Shown one piece after another: positions 38,127 through 50,100 of a stretch of 64,000 nucleotides of DNA. This DNA is from Plectrocnemia conspersa. Lineage: Eukaryota > Arthropoda > Insecta > Trichoptera > Polycentropodidae. The notes beneath the pieces were generated by a model, which did no database searches, had not been told where the DNA came from, and worked only from the letters and a program-made list of their open reading frames with translations. How positions within the stretch are numbered: the first letter of the stretch is position 1; every line of letters begins with the position of its first letter. The position numbers and the translations under genes are program-made. The stretch spans positions 558,001 through 622,000 of the forward strand of contig VTFK01000221.1 in the NCBI GenBank assembly GCA_009617715.1, read 5' to 3'.

Positions 38127-39914
38127 ATGGTTTCTCGAATATTAGTCGGTTCGTTTATTATTTTATTATTACATTCCAAGCATTAATAATTAACATACTG
38201 GTTATGTAATAGTGTCACATATTAAATCCTACATTATTTCTATTTTTCAATAGGCGGAGGCACTGGATTTATTGGAAAAAATCTCGTTCAACTTCTTAGA
38301 TCTAATAACTACGAAGTTGTTATTATATCACGTCAAGAAATAAAGGACGCTGTTGGTTGGGATTATATAAAATACAACGGTATACCGGAAAATGTCGATT
38401 CTGTTATCAATGTCTCCGGTCATAATGTTTTCGACGTGAGGCTTTGGAACAAAAAGTAAATATATATATTTTTAGTTATAATTTAGATATGCATAATTAT
38501 ATCTTGTACTATTAAATAATTAGGTTTAGAGACCAAGTGTATAATTCTCGAGTTGAAACTACAAAAGCACTGGCCAAAGCGATTGACAATGCAGATGTTA
38601 AACCAAAGTCTTTTATTACAATATCTGGTGTTGGAATATATCCACCGTCTACAACAGCCCAATTTGACGAATCTGTAAAAGTTGAAGGATACGATTTTCT
38701 TTCAAATATGTGCCATGATTGGGAAGCTGCTTCTAAACTTGAAAAAAGTCCAGATTGCAGATTGGTATGTTAATTTTGTTGTTTATAATTATAAAAACCA
38801 AAACTAATTATACCCTATTTATACACATAAGTAAATTAAATATGATGTATCTTAAATTTATTATATTAATAGGTAGTCTTTTTCGCATTTAATACAAGTT
38901 TTGAATGCTTATAAAAAGTATCTTAGAGTGGTTCGAAGATGTGACTGGCCAATTGTGCAGATTTTGCAATAAAACGGCTATACTTAAAAGTTTTGATTAT
39001 ATTGCAGGCCGAAGATGATTCTTCAGAAGATCAACATATGTTTTTTTCTCTTGGTAACAGTGTCTTCTTTAGGCGTCTAGTGCTTCAAGCTTATCAAATA
39101 ATCATTAGAAGTACAAATCCTCGCAAACACTTTTATGTTTGTTGCGAGTAGCTTTGACAAATGTTGAACGGTTTTATTTTGGCCAATTAGACTAATATAT
39201 CTTATTGAATGTTGAACAGATTATTAATAATTATACTTTTCACAGGTTAACATTAGAAGTGGAGTTGTTCTTGGCAATGGGGGCGGTATGATTGAAGATC
39301 TTTACTTACCTTTTAGTTGGTCATTAGGAGGTCATATAGGAACAGGAAAACAATTTATGCCGTGGATACACATGGACGATCTTACGAATCTATTCCTGTA
39401 TTGTGTTGAAAATAACGTGTCGGGTACATTGAATGGTGTAGCTCCGGAAACTATTACCAACAAACAATTCACTGATGTGAGTAATCAAAATTAATTTATT
39501 TGTAAAAAAAAGATAAGATAACTCGATTTATATGTAGAATTACATGCTGATTTCAGCTGAAATTTTCAATATAAAAAATATTTTTCTGATAGATAGTTAT
39601 AATTTTGTTTAAAAACATACTACATATAAATTGAGTTAGCATTTTTTTGTTAAAAAAATATTGTAGTGTAATTAGATTAAATATATATTCTTATATAACA
39701 ATTTCAGGCGTTCGCTAAATCGTTGAATGCCACTGCTAAATTTAAAATGAGCGAATTTCTGTTCAATGTATTATTGAGTAAGGAAAGAGCTAACATGATT
39801 ACGAAAGGACAATGTGTGATACCAAAGAGGACACTTGAAACTGGATTCGAATATAAGTATCCGGATATACAATCTGCTTGTGATACGTTTATAAAGATAA
39901 AGAAGGAAAAATAA
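38127..39914 (+). CDS. SDR39U1: SDR39U1-type NAD(P)-dependent epimerase family protein
   Basis: An atypical extended short-chain dehydrogenase/epimerase of unknown substrate. Five exons chain in phase: 38127-38148, 38254-38455, 38524-38764, 39246-39476 and 39708-39914, giving 300 residues. The nucleotide-binding motif VGGGTGFIGKNL lies at residues 7-18 and is split by the first intron after VG. Other family landmarks are SVINVSGHNV (human AAVNLAGENI), RVETTKALAKAI, FITISGVGIYPPS (human VLVTGVAYYQPS), SNMCHDWEAASKL, IRSGVVLGNGGGM, PWIHMDDLTNLFLY, GTLNGVAPETITN and the C-terminal DUF1731-like part with KGQCVIPKRTLETGFEYKYP. The first exon is only 22 bases of coding sequence. Intron 3 contains an exon-like open stretch of unknown meaning at 39008-39148. 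Confidence 0.92.
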
Positions 39915-41142
39915 AATGCTGTGAATATGTCATTTTTATTATTTATTAATAGTCTTCTAATACATAAGACACAATAGTTTTATCTAGTTCAGTGATTTTT
40001 AAAAAAGACAGGAACGATGAAGGAAGTACATAACCTAATCTGAATTTATTTTAATTTAATATATTAAAACTCAATGGAAAGTAAAAGTTGATTGTCAAAT
40101 TTAATATAAATGAAAAAAAGCACTATATAATACCACTCGTCAATCTTACAATCAATAATTCGGTTTAAAATATTAAGGTTAGAAAAAATAACTACTTTAA
40201 ATCAATGTATTTTTAAAACATGCATATTTGTGCATATAAAATATAATAAAACTTCAGTTAAATTAATATAAATAATTTTCCAAATAAATATGGTAACTAG
40301 GCCAGTTAATTTGATTTTTATAAATAAAAAAAAACTATGACTAGACTTAAAATAATGCCTGTTAACATTTGATCGTTTTAAAATTTAAAATTTTTTACAA
40401 GCGTGGACGAATTAAAAATGGCAAGTACATCTCAAGAACTCAAATTTATGTATTGATTGTTCTTCCCTAAACGTACCTTAAAAATAATTTAAACACATGC
40501 GACAATTAATAGTTTGTACATATATAAATAATATAATAATAATAAAACGATTTTATATAAATAAAACCATATGTCTGTCTGGTTTTCTGCTAATAAATAT
40601 AAAATATTGTTAGCGTTAAAAAAATGGAAGGCCTCTTATCGTTAAGAATAAAAATAAAAAATAGATCACGTGTATATATACATGTTATACCTTTACGAAT
40701 ATATTACATTAACTTTATATTAAAATATAGTATGCTTATCACAAAGAACGTTATACAGAACCTAATTGACTCGACCTACCGATATATACAATCGATCTAC
40801 GGCTAATCGTTATTCTTTCAGATATATATATTAGCGAATTCACCTTCAATGATATACATACCGAAACAATTACTTATGTTTATTTTTATTAAATATTCGT
40901 CAATATGTTCTACTATAGATTGAAATTCATACTGGAATGTACTATATACGATGGCAAAACTTATTCGTTAGTTTAAACGTGTCGCTTATGAACAAAGCAC
41001 ATTATTCACATATTTATATAATAACTGACTCTACACGTGAGACCTTTCTAAATATACAAAATATATATTTATTCAGTCAAATTACAATCTTACTTTAAGC
41101 AATAAACAAAGAAGAAAAATTCGTACAAATGCAAAATACAAT
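39915..41142. other. 3' regions between convergent SDR39U1 and CARMIL
   Basis: AT-rich, with many AATAAA-like words. It holds the presumed 3' UTRs of both genes. No further gene is seen. Confidence 0.45.
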
Positions 41143-44100
41143 TTACGCTGGTTCTTCTGGAAAAAAATATATTATTAAAGCAATTGTAGTTATTTAAAAT
41201 AATTCATATTAAAAAATATATTTACCGACTGCTAACGGCGCCTCCTTTCTCATTGAACCTTAAATAATAACAATAATATTATTTATACGTACCTTTAATT
41301 AAAAAAATTATACAAAAGAAAATCAAAATCAATTTTAATTGTGATAAAATACACAAAAATAAAGCACTCACACACTTGCTGGAGTGATATACATGCATCA
41401 CCATACTGAACTATCATTTGTTAATGATTTTTTATTTCACTACTCAGTGTTGCTGTATACAATACAATAGAGCATTTTAAAAGTTTTTATTTGATTAAAT
41501 GATAATGTATCATTATATTTTCAAACCTGTAAGAGCTGCTGGTGATATACCGACTATACTGCCACCGACACAACTTTCTACGCCTTCAGTGATGCAACCA
41601 GATTTATCATTTGATAGCTGATGATTGAGTTTAACCTCATCATTCTCTGCTAAACAAAAATATTCAATAATGAATATAAGATTACTATAATATATCATAC
41701 ACTAACACTTGACTCACGTTGTGATCCAACGTTATTAACTGCATTCGGAACAGGAGTAGCTTCCGAAGTTACAGCTGATGTGGACAATGATGGACTCTCG
41801 GCAGATTGAGTTCGCTTCACGTCTCCTTCTATAATAAATAATTATTTTCAAATTCAAGTATCAACAATAAAATATTTTCTGAGAATTGATTTGACTATAT
41901 TGAAATATAAAAAAATGTCTATAAATGAAGAATAATGATGTTAAAATTGAACATGTATACATTGGACTGAAATAAAAATTTGTCATGTCTTTTTTGCAAA
42001 TAAATATAAAAATAGATGATGATAATTTAAATGAGCAATATATAAAATAATTGTTCCATAAAACAAATTGTGCATTACTGTTGAACAGATTAGGTGCGAG
42101 TGAGCGAGCATTGGTCGGAATAGTGAACAACCCATGAATAACACTCTGCAATGAATCCTTTTCCGAAGATTTTTTTTAAGATTTATAAAGTAGCAATAAA
42201 GTATTTATTTAAATGCACATATCTCTTAAAATAATTTTCTTTTACAATCGCACTCAAAATAGATTTACACTGACATAAATTCGACATATTTCATTGTTTT
42301 TTTAAATTCAAATGACTTTTAACAGAAAATTCGTTTTAATACGTTAGTGGCCATAATACAATATATCGGTATTTGCTATTTTGATGAGAATTGCCAGATG
42401 TTACTTCTTCATTGAAGAAACATTTTTAATGGACTGTAAGGTATTTATTTTAAAGAAAAATAATATTTATTCAAAAAATATATATTTTTATTATTATATA
42501 ATAAATATGTAAAACAGACAATAAACATGAATTTATATGATAGGCAGATGTTTTCAACTTATAACGTTCAGAAAACTAATGTTTTTTAGACAATAACAAA
42601 AAGTCTGTTTCTACCCCTAATCATCGAGATTGGCCAGACGATCGAGAATTGGAAGGGCTATTGGATTTCATCAAGTTTTGTAGGGTATAAGAGCCAGAAT
42701 ACGACCATACTGAATCATTTTCATCAGGAATATTTATCCTTAAGGGATTTTATTCAGTTATAGTTCTGTTAGTACTTAACATAGAACTACTACATCGCCT
42801 CAATTTGGAATCAACGAGAGTTCAGCTGAACTCGCCAAATATGTATATATTAATAACCCAAGAAAATTGAAATATTCTTCCGTCAAGTCAAGTCATACAT
42901 CCTTTGAAATGCTCGCTCGTTATATTTTTTTAATGATAATTAAAACGCTTTATGGCCAGAATCTGGTGAGTCATTGACTCGTAGTCGTTTTATGACATTC
43001 TATGCTAAAAACCTTTAACGATGGGTCGGTATTTTTTTCCGCCTTGCCTCATGTCAATTTATTCTCACATTACCCGTTTTAATGCCTTTTGGTCAATTTC
43101 CTGTTTCAAAATATCAGAATCAAAAAAAAAAGTAAAATTTTGATTTTAACTTTTACCTAACCAAATAAAATTTAAAACATAGAAATTATTTACCTATTCT
43201 ATCAAAAGGTTGCTGACCGCTAGTATACAGCCTTTTTATTATTTTATTTTATTAGAATGTACACTTAGCAAATTAAAATTAATAAAAGATTATACAAGAA
43301 ATTCAACCAATCAATCTACTCAGTGAACTTCTTATATTAGCAATTGATTTCATTTTTGTAACAAAAAATAGTAAAGCCAAATTTTTCTAGTTACTCCCAT
43401 TGTACCAAACGGAATAGACCAATACAACCCTTAAAAGTTCCAGAAAGCAGCAGCTTTCACAATGACTTAATAATTTATAGTTAAAAAACAGCCTAGATAT
43501 CGCACAACTAGAATGTTATATAAATCATGACCAATATTCACCTGATCGTTCTTCGAGGGCTACGGGTGTACTTTCACCAGATGTCAAACTATACATTGTG
43601 TCGTCATTATGAAGTGTCAAAGAAGTCGGTGATGTCGGAGACGTTGGTGAAGACCGCGGAGATGAAGGTGAAGCTCTACCGCGCCAAAACACTTCAACTC
43701 CTAGATTGAACAATGTTTTAATAACAACCTTAAGTTTAATTAAAAAAAAAATAATCAGCAATACCATCAGTAGTTGTAGTGTGAAGATGCAAATCAGGTA
43801 TGGGACGAGTTGGGGCTCGAGTCTTTGTTCTCCTTGGACGCCCTGTAAAAGTCATGCAATTATAGTATTGTTTTATTATTATTAGGATCATAAAATAAAA
43901 TATATACCTTTAACAAGATGATGCAATTGTGTGTGATTCGACGGCAGATCGGCAAGGCTATCGGGAGAGCAACGAGATGTCGGTCCACCAGCTGCTGATT
44001 GAGGACGTTCCACTAGTCCACCCGGAGCTTCCGACATACGTCTTCCGCCCAATGGCGTAGCCTACACAAATTATTACGATTAAAACCAAGCAAAACTTAC

Positions 44101-47100
44101 CTCTTAACAAATAATTCACTCAATCATACTCAACTTACCAAATTTAAATAGTCCAACTATGATAAGCATGAATTGGAAATAAATTTATTACTGTGCCAAT
44201 TATTAATAATATAATATAAATTAATACTAACCGCAGTATGTGCATGTGGTGGAAGAGGAGGAGGCGGGAACGGAGCTATGCGATTACGCCTAAGACAGTT
44301 TTCTCCTTCTTGTCTCTCCTGCATGTCTCCACCGTCGATTTCTTCATATACGCTTCTTACCACAGCATTGCAAGCTTCACTGTATAATGATAAATTATAT
44401 ATGAATAACAATATGAATGACATAAAATGTTAATTAACGTACGTCAATTGAGAGGATAATGGCATAAGAGCGCGTGCTAAAATTCTGTGTACGGCCGAAC
44501 GCGGCGGAGCCATTCGTTGAACTGCAGATGCTCCTACTGCTCCTGATCCGTTAATTTGATCTCTGGCTACATCGGCGCAAGCCTAAAAAGTTGATAAACA
44601 TAAGCTTCCAGTACCATTCACTAGAATTAATCAAAAATTTACCTGCATATAATGTGTGAGTCCAACGTGTACAATATCTGTAGTAGTTTCGAGTAATCTC
44701 GGAAGCGGCGAAGGCGGAAGCATGCATCTACTGCCGTCATCTTCTTCGGGTCTTAAACTACATAAAACATATCATTAAAATCGATTCAAACTCAATAATG
44801 CATAATATATTAATTTACTTTGCAGGAAACACATCAGCTGAAGCGTTTCTCAAAAGATGTTCGTCCAACTGCCGCCAGAGCGGTTCCATCTTCTCTAAAG
44901 CAGCTCTACCGCCGGCCACTACATCTGCTATTGGATATTCGATCTTTTGAAGCGTGCGGTTGTATTGCAACGCTTGCGTTAACTCAGCTATTCCTTTATA
45001 AGTCAAATGATTGCGATCTATGGTCAAGTGTCTCAAAGATGTGTTCAAGCGTAGAGCGCGCGCCAATAAACGAGCGCCAGGATCTCCGACGCCGTTTCCC
45101 GACACGTCTAAGCTGTTTAATCCGCGAGCCGCTCCCAAAGCTCCGAGCAACGGTAGTAGCGTATTCTTCAATTTGCAATCGCTGATATCGAGTGATGAAA
45201 GCATTGATTCTGGATCTTGTAGCACCTCCACTAAAGCCTTATTAGAAATAAACCAGGGTTAAGAACATATATTTAGATGTATGAATTTCAATGTGATGAT
45301 TATATACCTGTACGATAGGAGCAGCTAATTGTCTTCGTCCTTGTAACCTAGCGATTGTCAAACCACGTAAAGATCTACTTTTACCAGCTGCCGACATCAC
45401 GCCTGCTAGTTCTCCTTCAACGCCTAGAGATCATTCAAATTGTACAATCAATAATAATATATAAAAAATGTGAATGTCACAACTAGGAATTGCAATACCG
45501 GTAGTACTGAAAATATTTTTTTGTTGAAAACGATATGACCATTTTAAAACTACGAAAACGATGATGCCCATATTGCTAGAAAATAGCGGAGAATAAAACG
45601 ATGCTCATTGTAGGGGATTCATCTAAGTAGTTTTACGGTGTAGGATATCAAAGTAGAATAATATTATCACATATAGTCCCAAAGGTCCGAATTATTAGCC
45701 TACCCTAACAATGCGAAAAATCATCCCACCGGTCATATTTCAGCACAAATTTTTAATATTTAATATAAGATATGTGTGACGTGTCAACATAAAAGAAATA
45801 AATCTTAGACAAGCTTGACAGTACATAGCAGTTTCCAGTGATTCTGTTATGTAACAGATAAATGACTGCGCCACCATGGCCTTTTTTATGATAGGGATGG
45901 CTGGCGAAATGAACACAAAAGTTGTTACCAATTAAAATAGGTTGTACCAGACAATATAGTTAGAATAAGTAATAATTCAAATGTGTTGATGGGTGTTTTT
46001 TATATATCAAAGTTGATTTATCTTTTACTTTTTTAAGTATGTAAAAAAAATGGAAAATATATTTTTTTTATTTATTGTTGTAATAACTAAATATTATTGT
46101 TTTTTTAAAACCTTACATCACTGAGAGTACACAAAAAAGTTTCAAATTTTTAAACACCAAATTGTCTGGGACTAAAGGGTTATGCAGTATTTACGTATTT
46201 TTCATTCTGTAATATTTAAAACTCAAATTTAATTAATTTTACCTTTAACATGAGTAAAAATAAGTAAGTATACGAGGGATAAATTAATAATAAAAATAAA
46301 TCACACCTTAATCACATAAATATTACAATTATTAATCATAATAATATCTAATATTTTATCGCAGTTTCTAGACTTAAGTCTCTCACCTACTTGACGAGGA
46401 TTGGTGTCTGTGTGTGTTAGCACGCATCACCTTTTTATTATTATTTTATTTGAGTTAAAGAAATATTAGCTGGAATTAATCAAGCAAATCAGCTATTAAG
46501 CCATTTGCATGATTTCGTATTCTTTCGCGGTGTCTATTATTAAGCCTTTCAAAATGATTCTTAAGAGTGTCTATTTGTAGATCCTGGTGCAACATCGAAT
46601 TGCGAACATACCAAGGAGCGTTTGCTGCGATTCTCAATGAAATATTCTGCTGGGCTTGTAATTTTTGAGGGTATTTGCGAGTAGTATTTATAATATGTCC
46701 CCACACAGGGGATGCATAAGACATTGCGGGTCTGATTATTGCTTTATAAATTAGCAGTTTATTTTTTATACTTAATTTACTTTTGCGGCAAAGAAGGGGG
46801 TAAAGCTTAGCTCTTGTGTATTTAACTCGATGAATTAGAGTGTCTATGTGTGGTTTCCACGAAAGTTTAGAGTCTAAGGTAAGACCTAAGTATTTGGCCT
46901 TATTATGCCATTCTATCGGTTTATTATACATTTTAATTTTGGCTAAATTTTTTATAGCAAAGGCTTTTTTTCTTCTAAGAGAGAACATTACTGCGACGCT
47001 TTTTAGTGGATTTGCAGTGACCAGCCATTTGTCGAACCATTTTTCAATATTTTTTATTTTATTTTGAAGTTTAATTACCGCTCGATGAGGATTTTTATAT

Positions 47101-50100
47101 GTACACAAAATAGCTGTATCATCAGCGAATAGAGCAGTTATGTCGTTACCGCGGTGTTTGGTTGGAAAGTCGCTCGTAAATATAGTGAATAATAAAGGAC
47201 CCAGTATTGAGCCTTGGGGCACTCCAGCAGTTATAGGTCTGGGATTTGACAAATGATTTTCAAGTTTTATGTTGAAATTTCTCCCATTTAAAAAAAAAGA
47301 GTTGATTAGTTTAATTAAATTAGCAGGGAATTTGAAATGTATTAGTTTGAATATGATGCCTGCGTGCCAGACACGATCGAAGGCTTTGGCGATGTCCAGG
47401 AACACTACTCCAGTGGACATTCTCTTGTCAAAGCCCCTTTGGATATGTTTCACCACTCGATGAAGTTGATTAGTAGCAGAGTGTGCGTTTCTAAAGCCGA
47501 ACTGTTCATCGGGCAAGATTTTATTTTCTTTAACATGAACTAATAATTTAGCTTGAATAATTTTTTCGTAAATTTTGCTTGCAACGGGTAGCAAACTTAT
47601 AGGTCGGTAACTAGAGGCTAATGAAGGGTCTGTTTCCGGTTTGCGAAGGATTATTACGTTTGCTTGCTTCCACACCGTTGGGAAGTATAGGCACTCGAGA
47701 GAAGAATTAATTATATTTAAAAAAAATAATTGATGGCACTTTTTGGGGAGGATTTTGAAAGCTTTATTTGGTATGGAATCATTGCCGGGTGCTTTTCGAT
47801 TAGGAAGTAGACGGATGATGTTTTCTAGTTCAGATAGTGTAATTTTTATATCAATATTAGTATCCGCTGTTTTTTCAAAAAAGGATTTTAGGCACTTTTC
47901 TGTTTTATTTTTAAATTTACGTTTAAGTTTAATTAAATCGACCGAGCATTGATTTTGAAGACTGTCCGCTATAGTTTCGCACTTTTCTTCAACTGTATAT
48001 ACAAAGTTACCCGTTATTGTTTTAATTTTACATATGCCAGTGGATTCGCAGCGAAGAATTTTTGAAGTGTTCCAAAGTGGATTATCTTCAGGTTTTAGAT
48101 CTCTTAATTTGGTTTCCCAAGTATTATTATTATGTTCAGCAATAGCGATTCTAATTTCTTTTTTTGTAATTTGTTAAGTTGTCTTTTAACCGATTTTTCG
48201 TGATAATTTTGCCAAAGATATCTTAAATGATTATTTTTTTTAATTAATTCTTTAATTTCTTTGGGTAGGGGGTCATGTTTAGTAATTTTGTTTTTGGTGC
48301 ACCGTTCAATTGAAGATTTAATCACTTTGTTAAGTTCGATTATTTCATCGTCGATATCAGTTTCAGTTCAGTTCTATGCACTTCTTTCTCATAAGGTTAT
48401 TTCGAATAATTGCAACCAACAAAAAATAATGAGTAGTATCTTTTAGTGGAATAAATTGGCGAGTGGTGCTCTGGCCTGTGGTATAAACGTTTAGGAGGCA
48501 TCCAGAAGCATTCAATCAAAGACGATGTTGTCCTAGATTTTTGAATTTATGAAAGACCGATTTATGAATCATTATATGCAGTTAGTCTAACTAGATATCT
48601 AATAGACAATAATAAATATCTTGTTTACGCATTGAAATTGTTGAAAAAATCACTTTCGTATAAATTAAATAAAATAAAAATAAAATCATACAATTTTCAG
48701 ACAAGTCGAGATGCGATAGACAACGGACTCCAGGAAGACAGGATTCTAGTACTAGAGGACCTCCGCTAGCAAGCACTCCGCGCAAAACCAAATGTAGACC
48801 GGCTGCCGCCTCGTTGCACGCCAATCCCAATAATACGTTCCTAAAAAATCATTCATAGTTATCAACGATGCTCTTTGAATACATACAAAAAAAAAAAAAT
48901 ATATATAAAATACTTCAAAGCGTCTTGTGGTAATCGACAGTGTGATAAATCCAAATGTTCCAAAGCTAAGCAAGCCGTAAAAAACTGCCGCAAAGACGGC
49001 GGCGGATCTCTGTTCGCTCTTCTAGGACTCCAAGGATTGCCGGAAAGAGAGAGCCAGCGTAGTTTGGCACTGCAACCTCTCAGCAATGCTCCAAAAATCT
49101 AATTGAGCATAATTCAGCATTAAAATATATATTGAAAAGGCAAAAATAAATCAATATCTTACATTCTCTAAAATGATATCCGTGTTTGATAAATTCAAAT
49201 GCGTGAGAACATTGGGTTGCGCCAAAAAGCTACATAAATCCTGTAAGAATATAACCATTGATTAGTAAATGAAAGTATTTTTGTGATAATTTATTATCGG
49301 CTTACGTGTATGTCGTCTTTTAAGTTATTGTACGAGAGATCTAAATGCGTGAGCGTCTCCAAATTATTTATATTATCACAGAGCATAGTACCGAGACTGT
49401 TGGCAGTTTTGCCGGTGACGCCGCAGCGAGAAAAGCAAACGTGTTTCAGACCGCCTTCGTTTGCAGCCAAAGCACTTATTATACTCATAGCACCTATTTT
49501 AAGATAATTTAATTTATGATATGCATATGCCTAATGCTATGTTTTAAGATCAATAATACCTTTATCTTCAATCGGATTTTCCGTCAAGTCAACAGTGTGC
49601 AGACAAGCCGCCGAAGATATAGCCGGAGCTAACCTGGCCGCTCCGTCGTGGCGAAGAGCGGCTCTCGGCCAATGCAGCTCTCGGAGACACCCGCGTCGTA
49701 AAGCACCAGCCACCAAGCCAAGAGGAGCACCTCCATTTTCACCGGCACCGTATAAACCTCTAAACCATCTATTGTACTGAAGGGCACACACTAACGCACT
49801 CAATTCCCTAAAATATAAAATAAATAAAATTAATCCACGCACATATTAGATTAATTTCAAATAATTACTTTGGCTCTAGATGTTCAAAGTCGCGAAGCAT
49901 TAAAATACGCTGATTATGAGAATGATACATAGTATCAATATCCCAAGCGACGTCTTCTCTGAAATTTTATTTAAAAAAAATGTTAATAAACTCCATTTAT
50001 AATACGTTGAAATCTGATTTAAAAATACCTGAATGGAACTTGCAGTAAGTCACAAGCTGCGGCATATTGAGCTGAGAATCCTCCGCAAGGTCCGCCGGCT

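Noticed and set aside
40624..40806. 60-codon open frame after SDR39U1
   Set aside because: AT-rich, no motif, and located in the presumed 3' UTR region.
44820..45262. Plus-strand open frames of 83-121 codons opposite CARMIL exon 14
   Set aside because: They are antisense shadows of the LRR exon; the minus-strand reading matches the CARMIL family and explains the long open frames.
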